Source: Myxococcales bacterium
GTDB lineage: Bacteria; Myxococcota_A; Polyangia; Polyangiales; JAFGIB01
NCBI GenBank assembly: GCA_029880325.1
Contig: JAOUOP010000011.1
Coordinates: 1-64,000 of the forward strand
DNA length: 64,000 bases
Reading direction: 5' to 3'
Part shown: positions 1-16,885 of the stretch, piece after piece
How positions within the stretch are numbered: position 1 is the stretch's first letter
Layout: the number at the start of each line of letters is the position of its first letter
Made by a program: the position numbers and the translations under genes
Notes under the pieces: model-generated
The model's input: only the letters and a program-made list of their open reading frames with translations
What the model was told of the DNA's origin: nothing
The model's database searches: none

Positions 1-137
1 TGGTGATGCCCGGCGACAACGTGAAGATGACGGTGGAGCTGATCAGCCCCGTGGCTCTGGAGGAGCAGCAGCGCTTCGCCATCCGCGAAGGCGGCCGTAC
101 TGTCGGCGCCGGCGTCGTGACCAAGATTATCGAGTAG
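1..137 (+). CDS. tuf: Elongation factor Tu, C-terminal fragment (cut by window edge)
   Basis: This is the last 44 codons of the GTPase that delivers aminoacyl-tRNA to the ribosome. The residues read in the frame starting at position 3, such as [22 protein letters not shown] and the end VVTKIIE, match the end of EF-Tu domain 3. The start lies outside the window. The next gene, rpmG, begins two bases after the stop, so the two are probably co-transcribed in the common tuf-rpmG-trnW-secE-nusG order. Confidence 0.95.
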   Translation, partial: VMPGDNVKMTVELISPVALEEQQRFAIREGGRTVGAGVVTKIIE

Positions 138-139
138 CC

Positions 140-295
140 ATGGCAGAGCGTGTGCGCGTGGTGCTCGCGTGTGACAGCTGCGGCGCGCGCAACTACCACA
201 CCACCAAGGCCAAAAGCCGTAGTTCCGAGAGATTGGCGTTGAAGAAGTTCTGTCCCACTTGCAATCGTCATACGATGCACAAGGAGTCGAAATAG
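140..295 (+). CDS. rpmG: 50S ribosomal protein bL33
   Basis: This is a 51-residue protein of the large ribosomal subunit, a normal length for bL33. It has two cysteine pairs, CDSC near residue 11 and CPTC near residue 38, so it is the zinc-binding form (C+) of the family. It ends in the typical HKESK tail. The ATG lies two bases after the tuf stop and is followed by the tRNA-Trp gene. It is too short to stand out in a long-ORF search but is unambiguous by sequence and context. Confidence 0.95.
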   Translation: MAERVRVVLACDSCGARNYHTTKAKSRSSERLALKKFCPTCNRHTMHKESK

Positions 296-347
296 GCCCC
301 CGCGGCACCAGCGCAGGAGCCAGACGCACAGCAGTAGTGCCAAACGA

Positions 348-423
348 AGGCCAGTAGCTCAGCTGGTAGAGCAGCGGATTCCAAATCCGCAGGTCGGGGG
401 TTCGATCCCCTCCTGGCCTGCCA
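348..423 (+). tRNA. trnW: tRNA-Trp (anticodon CCA), CCA tail encoded
   Basis: A full cloverleaf can be drawn. The acceptor stem pairs AGGCCAG (348-354) with CTGGCCT (413-419). There is a D-arm with AGCTGGTAGAGC, an anticodon loop TTCCAAA containing CCA, and a T-arm with GGTTCGATCCC. The 3' CCA is encoded in the DNA (421-423). Its place between rpmG and secE is typical for this operon in many bacteria. Confidence 0.95.
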
Positions 424-439
424 ACCGAACGACAAAGTC

Positions 440-901
440 ATGGGCGAGCAGGAAACAAAAAACGAAGACATGGCGAGCGACGCCAAGCGGACCGATGCCA
501 AGCGGACCGATGCCACGCTGATCGACGCGAAGGCTAGGAAGCTTGGGCTGATCCGCTGGGTGCAAGTTGCCTACATGGTCTTTGCTCTCTTCTCGCTGTG
601 GCTCTTCGACAAGGTTGCCACCATCGCGTGGGGCATGTTCGCCGAACCGGACTCCAACGTCGTGACGTTGGGTGCCGCGGTGGTGGCAGCAGCGCTGACG
701 CTCCACCTCTACCGCCACGAGAAGATCAATCGGCTTACCCATGACGTGGTTGGCGAACTTTCCAAGGTCACCTGGCCTTCGCGCGACGAGACCACCAATT
801 CGACGGTCGTCGTGATCATCACCTCGATTATCGCGGCCCTCATCCTCGGCGGCTTCGACGCCGTGTGGTCCGCCATTACGGACCTCATTTACAAGGTGTG
901 A
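440..901 (+). CDS. secE: Preprotein translocase subunit SecE
   Basis: This is the small essential subunit of the SecYEG channel in the inner membrane. The 153-residue product has the family signature [12 protein letters not shown] before the last membrane helix, plus two more hydrophobic segments (about residues 40-60 and 75-92), so it is a three-helix SecE. The N-terminus carries a duplicated DAKRT segment, encoded by two perfect 15-bp repeats. ATG 440 is used here; ATG 470 is an alternative and neither has a strong ribosome site. The stop overlaps the nusG GTG, which suggests coupled translation. Confidence 0.92.
   Translation: MGEQETKNEDMASDAKRTDAKRTDATLIDAKARKLGLIRWVQVAYMVFALFSLWLFDKVATIAWGMFAEPDSNVVTLGAAVVAAALTLHLYRHEKINRLTHDVVGELSKVTWPSRDETTNSTVVVIITSIIAALILGGFDAVWSAITDLIYKV
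482..511 (+). repeat. 15-bp tandem duplication in secE
   Basis: Two perfect copies of a 15-bp unit beginning GCCAAGCGGACC encode a repeated AKRTD segment in the soluble N-terminus of SecE. The unit is a multiple of three, so copy-number change would keep the frame. Confidence 0.85.
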
Positions 902-1539
902 GCGACGTGTCGGACGAGATCAACAGCAACGGAAGCCAGGCCGGCGATCCGGCCCAGGACGCCGCGCAATCGGACATGGATGTGTCCCCTGAAGGTTCGG
1001 CGCCGAATACCGCGACCATGAAGTGGTTTGTGGTGCAGGTCTACTCCGGCTACGAGCAGAAAGTGAAGCTTTCGCTGCTCGAGCGCATCCGGCAGGCCGA
1101 GGCGGAGTCGAGCTTTGGCGAGATCCTGATCCCCACCGAGACGGTCCAGGACCCGACCAAGGGCAAGCGCGTCTCGTCCAAGACTTTCTACCCCGGCTAC
1201 ATCTTCGTACAGATGGAGCTGAGCGATGAAGCCTGGCACATCGTGCGCGAGACCCCCAAGGTCACCGGCTTCGTCGGTGGCCGCCACCCGCAGCCGGTGC
1301 CGTCGCCCGAGATCCAGTCGGTGGTGCAGCAGGTGGAGGAGGGCGCCGCCAAGCCTCGTCCACGGGTGTTTTTCGCCCAGGGCGACCACGTGCGCGTCAA
1401 CGACGGCGCGTTTGCAAACTTCACCGGAACGATCCAGGAGGTCATTCCGGCCAAGCAGAAGGTTCGGGTTTTGGTGTCGATCTTCGGTCGCGCCACCCCG
1501 GTTGAACTCGACTTCTCGCAGGTCGAGAAGACGGCCTGA
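898..1539 (+). CDS. nusG: Transcription termination/antitermination factor NusG
   Basis: NusG binds RNA polymerase and links it to Rho or to the ribosome. The NGN domain begins at [13 protein letters not shown] and includes the KTFYPGYIF motif. A KOW domain lies near the C-terminus ([14 protein letters not shown]). The GTG at 898 overlaps the secE stop (GTGA). This gives 213 residues with an acidic N-terminal extension of about 40 residues before the conserved core. A start at ATG 1018 would remove the extension. The overlap favours the longer form, but this is an inference. Confidence 0.93.
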   Translation: MSDVSDEINSNGSQAGDPAQDAAQSDMDVSPEGSAPNTATMKWFVVQVYSGYEQKVKLSLLERIRQAEAESSFGEILIPTETVQDPTKGKRVSSKTFYPGYIFVQMELSDEAWHIVRETPKVTGFVGGRHPQPVPSPEIQSVVQQVEEGAAKPRPRVFFAQGDHVRVNDGAFANFTGTIQEVIPAKQKVRVLVSIFGRATPVELDFSQVEKTA

Positions 1540-1590
1540 GGACGGACCCAGGACGCAGAGCGTCGGCCGTCGACGTATTGGTGAGCTGAA

Positions 1591-2034
1591 ATGGCGAAAA
1601 AGGTCATCGGAGAGATCAAGCTGCAACTGCCGGCCGGCCAGGCCAATCCGGCGCCCCCCGTGGGCCCGGCCCTAGGCCAGCACGGCGTCAACATCATGGC
1701 CTTCTGCAAGGACTTCAACGCCCGCACCCAGGCGCAGGCGGGGATGATCATCCCGGTGGTGATCTCGGTCTACCAGGACCGGTCCTTCAGCTTCGTGATG
1801 AAGACGCCGCCAGCGGCGGTGCTGATCAAGAAGGAACTGGGTCTCAAGATCGGCGGCAAGCCCGGCAGCGGCTCGCCGCGTCCCCACAAGGACAAGATCG
1901 GTCAGATCACGCAGGAGCAGATCCGTAAGATCGCTGAGACCAAAATCCAGGATACCAACGCCGCCAGCCTGGAAGCGTGTATGCGATCCATCGAGGGCAC
2001 CGCCCGCTCGATGGGCGTCGAGATCGTTGACTGA
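1591..2034 (+). CDS. rplK: 50S ribosomal protein uL11
   Basis: The 147-residue product matches uL11, which forms the GTPase-associated centre with L10 and L7/L12. Visible family features are the N-terminal [21 protein letters not shown] stretch in the binding face, the NARTQ segment, and the C-terminal RNA-binding domain ending [12 protein letters not shown]. The length is normal. It lies 51 bp after nusG and 65 bp before rplA, inside the ribosomal/RNA polymerase operon. Confidence 0.97.
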   Translation: MAKKVIGEIKLQLPAGQANPAPPVGPALGQHGVNIMAFCKDFNARTQAQAGMIIPVVISVYQDRSFSFVMKTPPAAVLIKKELGLKIGGKPGSGSPRPHKDKIGQITQEQIRKIAETKIQDTNAASLEACMRSIEGTARSMGVEIVD

Positions 2035-2099
2035 AACCGCAGTCGCGACAAGCGGTGGGAGGTCGCCTGGGGCGGCCGTCTGAACCACCAGGAGGAATC

Positions 2100-2795
2100 G
2101 TGGACAAGGGAAGAAAGAGAAAAAACGCCGAAAAGGTCGAGCGCGACCGGCGTTACACGCTTGAAGAGGCGTGCGCGTTGTTGGCTGAGGCCAGCTTCGC
2201 CCGCTTCGAAGAGAGCGTGGACGTCGCGGTTCGACTCGGCGTCAACCCGCGCCATGCCGACCAAATGGTCCGCGGCGCCCTGGTGCTGCCCCACGGCACC
2301 GGCAAGACCAAGCGCGTGCTGGTCTTCGCCAAGGGTGAGCGCGCCCAGCAGGCCGAGGAGGCCGGGGCCGACGTGGTCGGTTCCGACGATTTGGTCAAAA
2401 AGGTCCAGGACGGCTTCCTCGACTTCGACACCGTCGTGGCCACTCCGGACATGATGGGTCAGGTCGGTCGACTCGGTCGTATCCTCGGTCCCCGCGGCCT
2501 GATGCCCAATCCGAAGGTGGGCACGGTGACCATGGAGGTCGAAAAGGCGGTACGCGAGGCCAAGGCCGGCAAGATCGAGTTCCGCGTGGAGCGGGCCGGC
2601 ATCATTCACGCACCGGTGGGCAAGAAGAGCTTTGCGGCCGACAAGATCGCCGAGAACGTTCGTGCCCTGCTCGAGGCTTTGCTCAAGGCCAAGCCGGCCA
2701 CTGCCAAGGGCACCTACGTGCGTAGCGTCACACTGAGCACCACCATGGGGCCGGGCATCAAGGTCGACCCCTCGACGATTTCGGCGGAGGCCTGA
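2100..2795 (+). CDS. rplA: 50S ribosomal protein uL1
   Basis: uL1 forms the L1 stalk that helps release deacylated tRNA and usually acts as an autogenous translational repressor. The product is 231 residues and includes the [10 protein letters not shown] and [14 protein letters not shown] motifs. The GTG at 2100 is chosen because an AGGAGGA site lies just upstream (about 2090-2096) and the protein then begins at the usual position. An in-frame start further up (2055) would add 15 non-conserved residues. The stop is one base before rplJ. Confidence 0.96.
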   Translation: MDKGRKRKNAEKVERDRRYTLEEACALLAEASFARFEESVDVAVRLGVNPRHADQMVRGALVLPHGTGKTKRVLVFAKGERAQQAEEAGADVVGSDDLVKKVQDGFLDFDTVVATPDMMGQVGRLGRILGPRGLMPNPKVGTVTMEVEKAVREAKAGKIEFRVERAGIIHAPVGKKSFAADKIAENVRALLEALLKAKPATAKGTYVRSVTLSTTMGPGIKVDPSTISAEA

Positions 2796-2796
2796 G

Positions 2797-3345
2797 ATGC
2801 CCGCGACACGAGAAAGCAAGCAGCAAGAAGTCGAGGCCCTGCGCGAGCGTTTCGAGCGCGCGACGGCCGCTGTGCTGGTCGGCTTCAACGGCCTGAACGT
2901 CAAGCGCGCGAGCGACTTGCGCAACGAGTTCCGCAAGATCGGCGTCGACTACAAGGTCGCCAAAAACACGCTGATCAAGCTGGCCATCGCCGGCTCTCCC
3001 CTGGAGACCGAAGAACTCACCTCCCAGTTGGTGGGTGAGACTGCGATCGCCTGGAGCTACGAGGACCCGTCGGCCGCGGCCAAGGTCATCAAGGCCTTCC
3101 GCAAGGACGACGTGAACGCCGCGGCCCTGACGGTCAAGTGTGGTGTCCTGGAAAACCAGGTGATGGAAGGTTCCCGCGTCGAGACCGAGCTGGCCTCGAT
3201 GCCGGGCAAGGACGAGGTCCGCGCCATGCTGCTTGCGCAGCTGATGGCGCCGATGCAGCAGCTCGTGCGGCAGCTGTCGGCGCCGGCCCAGAACCTCGCC
3301 TACGCGCTCGACGCGCGCCAACGTCAGCTCGAAGAAAATCAATAA
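2797..3345 (+). CDS. rplJ: 50S ribosomal protein uL10
   Basis: uL10 is the base of the L7/L12 stalk. The 182-residue protein has the N-terminal rRNA-binding domain ([18 protein letters not shown], then [12 protein letters not shown]) and a C-terminal helix that binds L7/L12 dimers. The gene starts one base after the rplA stop (TGAGATG), with its GGAGG ribosome site inside the rplA end. The long L10-binding leader known upstream of rplJ in enterobacteria therefore cannot be present at that place here. Confidence 0.96.
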   Translation: MPATRESKQQEVEALRERFERATAAVLVGFNGLNVKRASDLRNEFRKIGVDYKVAKNTLIKLAIAGSPLETEELTSQLVGETAIAWSYEDPSAAAKVIKAFRKDDVNAAALTVKCGVLENQVMEGSRVETELASMPGKDEVRAMLLAQLMAPMQQLVRQLSAPAQNLAYALDARQRQLEENQ

Positions 3346-3412
3346 CCCCAAAGATAAAACTTTGCCGTTCGCCAATCGTGGAGGCAGCGGCCAGGATGAT
3401 GGAGACAGTTCG

Positions 3413-3793
3413 ATGGCAAACATGACGCAGGAACAGATGGTCGAGGAGCTCAGCTCGTGGACCGTCGCCGAGGTTGCGGGTCTGGTGAAGTCCCTGGAAG
3501 ACAAGTGGGGCGTATCGGCCGCGCCGGTGGCAGCCGCCATCGCCGCTGGACCGGCCGCCGAGGCCGCGCCCGTCGAGGAGCAGACCGAGTTCACGGTCGA
3601 GCTGACCTCGGCCGGTGACAAAAAGATCCAGGTGATCAAGGTGGTTCGCGAGATCACCAGCCTGGGTCTTGCCGACGCCAAGAAGCTCGTCGAAGACGCG
3701 CCCAAGGCGGTCAAGGAAGGCGTCTCGAAGGAAGAGGCCGAAGACATCAAGAAGAAGATCGAAGACGCCGGCGGCCAGGTCGCGCTCAAGTAG
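3413..3793 (+). CDS. rplL: 50S ribosomal protein bL12 (L7/L12)
   Basis: The 126-residue product is the multi-copy stalk protein that recruits translational GTPases. It has the N-terminal dimerisation region, an Ala/Pro hinge ([21 protein letters not shown]) and the C-terminal domain with [24 protein letters not shown]. The ATG at 3413 is used because it has a GGAGA site about 8 bases upstream and matches family starts. The extended upstream frame is not conserved. Confidence 0.96.
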   Translation: MANMTQEQMVEELSSWTVAEVAGLVKSLEDKWGVSAAPVAAAIAAGPAAEAAPVEEQTEFTVELTSAGDKKIQVIKVVREITSLGLADAKKLVEDAPKAVKEGVSKEEAEDIKKKIEDAGGQVALK

Positions 3794-3828
3794 TGTCGCT
3801 TCGGCCGACAGCGCTAGCTCGTATGCGC

Positions 3829-3847
3829 GCGCCCCTTCCGGGGACGC
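3829..3847 (+). promoter_or_regulatory. Stem-loop in the rplL-rpoB spacer, possible attenuator
   Basis: GCGCCCC (3829-3835) can pair with GGGGACGC (3840-3847, with a bulged A) across a TTCC loop in the 202-bp gap between rplL and rpoB. There is no T-run, so it is not a standard terminator. Enterobacteria have an attenuator and a processing site in the same gap, so an analogous role is possible. The structure is seen; the role is inference. Confidence 0.3.
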
Positions 3848-3995
3848 GGCGAGGGACGGTTGCGTCCTTCGCCGCGTCGGCCGTGGACCGCTGCGCGCCC
3901 GAACACCCATCGTTTCCGGACCGGCGGCCGGCTGGGAACCGGCGGCGTCCTTTTGCATCGACCTTCAGGCCCATTGAGTGAGCAGGAGCCACAGC

Positions 3996-8141
<4,146 letters not shown>

Positions 8142-8144
8142 GCC

Positions 8145-12365
<4,221 letters not shown>

Positions 12366-12376
12366 ACGCTCCCCGT

Positions 12377-12408
12377 CTGCCCGGGCGGCCTCGGCCGCCA
12401 ACGGGCAG
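12377..12408 (+). terminator. Hairpin after rpoC, possible operon terminator
   Basis: CTGCCCG (12377-12383) pairs with CGGGCAG (12402-12408). The enclosed GGCGGC/GCCGCC segments extend the stem. It lies 12 bases past the rpoC stop. No T-run follows, so it may act with Rho or as an mRNA 3' stabiliser rather than as a standard intrinsic terminator. Confidence 0.45.
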
Positions 12409-12511
12409 CGGTCGGGCGCACTCGCCTCGTGGCCGTGCCGGCGGCGCCAGCCGCCAGGAAAATGCGACATTTCTTGGGTGATTTGGCATCATTGCAGCCA
12501 AAGGTCTGCCG

Positions 12512-13351
12512 ATGTCGCATCCACACTACCAATCCAACCCCGGACCGCCGCCCGCTCCCGGTGGCGGTACCGGAAGTGTTCTCGTGGTCTCTTTTCTGAC
12601 CTCGGCCGTGATCAGCATGCTGACGGTCTACGCCGTGCTGCGCTGGGCGCCGCCGGGTCTATTGCCGGCGCCCCAGTCCGTCGCGGCCGCGCCGGCGGGC
12701 GTGGCGGGGGCTAGCGCTGCGCCAGCGGCGGCCGCTCCGGGCGCCGCGGCCGTGGTGCCCGATGTGGTCGGGCTCAAGGTCGAAGCCGCCGACGAGCTGC
12801 TGACCGGGCGCGGCCTGCGCCTGCTGGTCCAGGGGCGTCGCAGCGAGCCCAATCGCGAGCCGGGCATCATCCTGGAGCAAACACCTCTGGCCCAGTCGCG
12901 GATGACGCCGGGCCAGCAGGTCTCGGTGGTGATCGCCGAGGCGGCGGGGCAGATTGCGGTGCCGGTGCTAATGGGTCAGCCGCTGGAAGCGGCCAAGGCC
13001 TCGCTACAGGCCGCGGGCCTGGTCGTGGGCCAGATCGGTGAGGCCGAGGGCGCGCCGCCCGGTCAGGTCATGGCCACGGCTCCTGCGGCTGGAACCCCGG
13101 TTTCACCAGGTCAGATCGTCTCCATGACCGTGGGCAAGACACCTACGGGCGTTCAGCTGCCGTCCCTGCGCGGCATGAGCGTTAGCGCCGCCCGCGCCGA
13201 ACTCGCGAAGCTCGGTTTGAAGCCGGGCCGCGTCAGCGAGCGCTACGAGTCGAGCATGCGCGCCTACCTGGTGCTCTCCCACGACCCGCCCGCCGGCAGC
13301 CAGGTGGAACTCGGCAGCAAGGTCGACCTGGTCGTCAACGAAGGCGATTGA
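12512..13351 (+). CDS. PASTA-domain membrane protein without a kinase domain
   Basis: The 279-residue protein has a Pro/Gly-rich N-terminus, one membrane helix (about residues 23-45) and an Ala-rich linker. Three PASTA repeats of about 65 residues follow, starting near VVPDVVGLKVEAA, VPVLMGQPLEAA and LPSLRGMSVSAA. PASTA domains bind peptidoglycan fragments in PknB-type kinases and penicillin-binding proteins. Here they stand alone in the periplasm behind a single anchor. It could be a wall-sensing or scaffold protein; no enzymatic domain is visible. It is 146 bp past rpoC and probably has its own promoter. Confidence 0.8.
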   Translation: MSHPHYQSNPGPPPAPGGGTGSVLVVSFLTSAVISMLTVYAVLRWAPPGLLPAPQSVAAAPAGVAGASAAPAAAAPGAAAVVPDVVGLKVEAADELLTGRGLRLLVQGRRSEPNREPGIILEQTPLAQSRMTPGQQVSVVIAEAAGQIAVPVLMGQPLEAAKASLQAAGLVVGQIGEAEGAPPGQVMATAPAAGTPVSPGQIVSMTVGKTPTGVQLPSLRGMSVSAARAELAKLGLKPGRVSERYESSMRAYLVLSHDPPAGSQVELGSKVDLVVNEGD

Positions 13352-13577
13352 TCTGCCGACCCTCGGCCCGCTGGCAGCCGCTGGCGGTAGAGCTTCGGCG
13401 CTGCATGTGGGTCCGGGCTGTCGCCAAACTCGGCAGGCTGGGCAAAGTCTAGCTTCGGCACCAATTCGCTACGCTCGCGATTCGCATGGCCGTCGGGCGC
13501 CTCCCCCTGACAACCAGACTCCAGACCTCGGACGCGCTTCACCACCCGCCGCGCTGAACCAGTCCCTTCCACCGACG

Positions 13578-13601
13578 CGAAAATTGGCTCGGCGCCGAGC
13601 C
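13578..13601 (-). terminator. Intrinsic terminator of the DUF58-MoxR-TPR genes
   Basis: A perfect 16-bp palindrome (13586-13601, GGCTCGGCGCCGAGCC) lies just past the stop of the minus-strand TPR gene. Read on the minus strand it is followed by AATTTTCG. A 6-bp stem with a GCGC loop plus the short T-run fits an intrinsic terminator. Confidence 0.6.
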
Positions 13602-13613
13602 GATCGCTCCAAT

Positions 13614-15620
13614 CTACGGCGCCGCGTCCTCGCTCGTCTCGCCGTCGCCCAAGATCGCCTCCAGCGGTCCCCGGCCGCTCAAGTTGGTGCCGTCCAGGGA
13701 GTTGATGTCGGTTTGGGTGAGGTCGATGCGCGGGGCGAAGAGCTGCTCGAGGGCTTCGCTGGTCACGCGTGCGGCGTAGGCGTCTTCGCCCTCGGAGGCG
13801 CGGGCGCGGCTCGACGAACAGGCGATCAGCTCGTCCCGCTCGCCCCGCAGGCAGACCCGCGCCTGCGTGCGGTCGGCTTCGATGCGCATGGACAGGCCCC
13901 CGGCATCGTTCTCGAAGCGGGGCGAGCGCAGCAACATCTCGGCCACAGTTTCGGCCACTTCGCCTCCACCCAGGCCCACGCGCACGGCGATCGGCAACTC
14001 CAAACGCCGGAACACGCCCGGATCCCGCTGCAGCGCGTCGTTGTAGTGACGCCGGGCCAATTCGCTCCGGCCCAGGTCACGCGCCGCCTGGGCCGACAGC
14101 GCCATGGTGCGCGCGGCCAGTAACACCTCCCCCGGCGGTAGCGCCGAAAGCGCGCGCCGACTGTGGTCGAGGGCCTTTTGTGGCTGTCCCTGGTGCTGCG
14201 CGACCTCGACACCCAGGGCGTCGAAATAGGCAGCGGCTGCCTGGCGTCCGTCGCGGGCGCGGGCGCGCCCAAGCGCCGCGCCGATCACCCCCGCGCCCAT
14301 CACCTCGACCAACTCGCCCAGGAGCCACGGCGGCATGATCGCAGAGGTGGCCGAGCCCAGGCGCAGCGAACCCACGATGCGCCGGTCGTCGTCGAGCAGG
14401 CGTTGGGTCAGGGCTTCGGAGCGCAGGGCCTGGACGCGCAGCCAGGCGGCCTGCAAGTGAGCCCACGGCCGCTCGTAGAAGGGCCGCGTGGCGGCGTGCT
14501 CTTCGATGCGCTGGGCTTCGGTTCGCAAGGCCCGGCGGTGCAGAAGCGACAGCACGCTGCGGTCCTGGGCCGGGTCGCGGCTGTTGTGGGCGCGGCGGTC
14601 GGGGGCGTCGATGCCGCGGCGGGTGATCTCGCTGGCCTCCTGTGCCTTGGCCAGCACCAGGAGAAAGCTCGACAGTGCCCGCCGCATCTCGTTGATGTCA
14701 GCGTTGCGCACGTGGGGTGGGCGGCGTTCGCGGTACTCGGGCACCTTGCGCAGCGCCGACAGCGCTTCGCCGAAGCGTCCCTGCCGCACGTAGAGCTCAC
14801 CCAGCTCGACCCAGGGATTGCCGTACCAGGACAGCGGCGCGGTGGTGGCCTCCAGGCTCACGCGCTCGGCCTCGGCCAGCTTGAACTGTGAACGCGAGGC
14901 TTCGGCGAAGTTGGTCAGGTCCACCGCCGAGGGCTCGCCGCCCATGGAGCGGCTGTGGTCGACCGCGCGACGGCAGGCGGCGTAGCTCTTGTCGTCGTTG
15001 CCGGCCTCGAATTCGATGGCGCACAGGGCGTTGAGCGCGATGGTGTGCTGCTCGGGGCGATCGCTGGCCAGGCCCAGCTCGGCTGCCAGCCGCGCTTCGG
15101 CGAGTTTGCCCAACTTCATCAGCGGCCAGGCTCGCTCGGCGATCTTGTCCGGTTCGTACAGCTCGTTGAAGCGCGCCATGTAGGAGAGCTTTTCGCCGTA
15201 GTGCTCCATGCTGCCGTGCACCGACGAGAGCCCTTCGAGCAGCTGCACGTGCCACAGAAAGGGGGCATCCGATCCCGGCCGCTCCCCAAAACGTCCCTCG
15301 AAGAGCGAGCGCGCACGCTCCAGGTGGTAGAGCGCCCGCGGAAGGTTGGATTCGCCTAGATGATGCGCATAACCTAAAGTTAGGTGGCCGACGAAGGAAC
15401 TCGAGTCGCCGCGCACGATGCCCTCGGCCCGCTCCCGGGCGGCGATGAAGCGCCGCTGCTCCAGCAGCCGCCAGGCCTCGAGTTCGGCGGGCGAGGCAGC
15501 CATCGCGCGTTCGAGGATCTCGGCCGGATCCTGCAGCTGCTGGGCGCCAGCAGAGCTGGCGTACAAGGCGGCGACAAGGGCCAGGAAAAGCAGCCAGCGA
15601 TGCGAGCGCTCGCGGCTCAT
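13614..15620 (-). CDS. Secreted TPR-like repeat protein (MoxR-linked)
   Basis: The 668-residue protein starts with a clear signal peptide (MSRERSHRWLLFLALVAALYASSAGAQQ). The rest is alpha-helical, with TPR-like stretches such as WRLLEQRRFIAARERAEGIV and ALYHLERARSLFEG. It is predicted to be periplasmic and to act in protein-protein contacts. The ATG at 15620 overlaps the stop of the MoxR gene (ATGA, 15617-15620), so translation is coupled. TPR proteins commonly accompany MoxR/DUF58 operons, where they are thought to be partners of the envelope complex. No catalytic motif was found. Confidence 0.75.
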   Translation of the reverse strand: MSRERSHRWLLFLALVAALYASSAGAQQLQDPAEILERAMAASPAELEAWRLLEQRRFIAARERAEGIVRGDSSSFVGHLTLGYAHHLGESNLPRALYHLERARSLFEGRFGERPGSDAPFLWHVQLLEGLSSVHGSMEHYGEKLSYMARFNELYEPDKIAERAWPLMKLGKLAEARLAAELGLASDRPEQHTIALNALCAIEFEAGNDDKSYAACRRAVDHSRSMGGEPSAVDLTNFAEASRSQFKLAEAERVSLEATTAPLSWYGNPWVELGELYVRQGRFGEALSALRKVPEYRERRPPHVRNADINEMRRALSSFLLVLAKAQEASEITRRGIDAPDRRAHNSRDPAQDRSVLSLLHRRALRTEAQRIEEHAATRPFYERPWAHLQAAWLRVQALRSEALTQRLLDDDRRIVGSLRLGSATSAIMPPWLLGELVEVMGAGVIGAALGRARARDGRQAAAAYFDALGVEVAQHQGQPQKALDHSRRALSALPPGEVLLAARTMALSAQAARDLGRSELARRHYNDALQRDPGVFRRLELPIAVRVGLGGGEVAETVAEMLLRSPRFENDAGGLSMRIEADRTQARVCLRGERDELIACSSSRARASEGEDAYAARVTSEALEQLFAPRIDLTQTDINSLDGTNLSGRGPLEAILGDGETSEDAAP

Positions 15621-16654
15621 CGCGACAGGCTCGAACGCGAGAGGCGCTCGATCTGTGGCCTGAGCGCCGCGGCGATGATCTCGGAGCGGTCCATGATGCC
15701 CGGCACGCACTCGATGCGATGGCCGAAGACGGGCTCGGCCAGCGCTTCCAGATCTTCGGGGCTCACGTAGTCGCGGCCGCGCATCACGGCACGGGTCTGC
15801 AGCGCCGGTAGCATCAGCACCAGCGCGCGCGTCGAGCCGCCCTGCAGCACGCGCTCGTCGGCGCGCAGGCTGCGCGCCAGGTCCACCATGGCTTCGCGGA
15901 TCGCTTCGGCCACGTGCACGCCGGCGCGAATCGCGCGGCGGGCGGCGATGAGCTCTGCCGGGCTGACCCGCCGCAGCTCACGCCCCATTTCGAGGCTCGA
16001 ACGCGGGTACTGGCGCAGCACCTCGAGCTCGGCCTCGCGCGCGATGTGCTTCATCTCCAGCTTGAACAAGAAGCGGTCGAGCTGGGGCGCCGGCAGCGGG
16101 TAGGTCCCGGCCACGTCGAGCGGGTTTTGCGTTGCGATGACGAAGAAGAGTTCGTTGAGGGAGTGGGTCTCGTTGTCGACGGTGACCTGCTTTTCGGCCA
16201 TCGCCTCCAACATCGCTGCCTGAACTTTGGGTGAAGTGCGGTTGATCTCGTCGGCCAGGACGATGTGGGCGAAGATGGGACCGGGCCGAAAGCTGAAGCG
16301 ATTTTGCTCCAGCTCGAAGACGCTGGTGCCGGTGACGTCGCTGGGCAAGAGGTCGGGCGTGAACTGGATGCGCCGAAAGGTGGCGATGCCTGTGCCCTCC
16401 GTGGTCTCCGAGGTGCCGCTGAGGGAATCGCCCAGGCAGCGCGCAAGCGTGGTCTTGCCCGAACCGGGGTAGTCCTCGAGCAGCACGTGCCCGTCGGCCA
16501 GCAGTGCGATGAGTGTCAACTCGATCACCTCGTCGCGGCCGATGATCGCAGCGCGCGCGCGCTGCTGGATTGCGGCGAGGGTCTCGGCGGCCCGGTTCAG
16601 GGCCTGCGGGTCGCCCTGGGGGGCGGGGCTATGGGCTGTGGCTGGAAGTGTCAC
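15617..16654 (-). CDS. MoxR-family AAA+ ATPase
   Basis: MoxR ATPases are chaperone-like AAA+ proteins that work with VWA/DUF58 partners. The Walker A motif (DYPGSGKTTLAR), the Walker B region (VLADEINRTSPKVQAAMLEAM) and the sensor segment ATQNPLDVAGTYPLP followed by QLDRF are all present. GTG 16654 is proposed as the start (345 residues). The frame stays open up to ATG 16795, but that extension is unlike MoxR N-termini. No good ribosome site supports either choice. A 231-bp gap with a GGCGCG/CGCGCC stem-loop (16770-16785) separates it from the upstream transglutaminase gene, so it may have its own promoter. Confidence 0.88.
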   Translation of the reverse strand: MTLPATAHSPAPQGDPQALNRAAETLAAIQQRARAAIIGRDEVIELTLIALLADGHVLLEDYPGSGKTTLARCLGDSLSGTSETTEGTGIATFRRIQFTPDLLPSDVTGTSVFELEQNRFSFRPGPIFAHIVLADEINRTSPKVQAAMLEAMAEKQVTVDNETHSLNELFFVIATQNPLDVAGTYPLPAPQLDRFLFKLEMKHIAREAELEVLRQYPRSSLEMGRELRRVSPAELIAARRAIRAGVHVAEAIREAMVDLARSLRADERVLQGGSTRALVLMLPALQTRAVMRGRDYVSPEDLEALAEPVFGHRIECVPGIMDRSEIIAAALRPQIERLSRSSLSR

Positions 16655-16885
16655 GGTAACGCCTGGATCTGGGCTGGCTCCCGATCCCCTCCAAGGGTAG
16701 CACCCCTTTGCATGAGGCCCCCGGTCGAAATAAACGGGTCGAGTGAACTTCGACACGCCCGTCCAGCAAGGCGCGACGCCGCGCCGATACTCCATGTATT
16801 TGAAGGTGGCGCAACGCAGCAGGGCGGGATGGGTCGGAGTTCAATTGGCCAGTTTATTTCGCGGCTGCGCGGGCCCTAACTCCGA

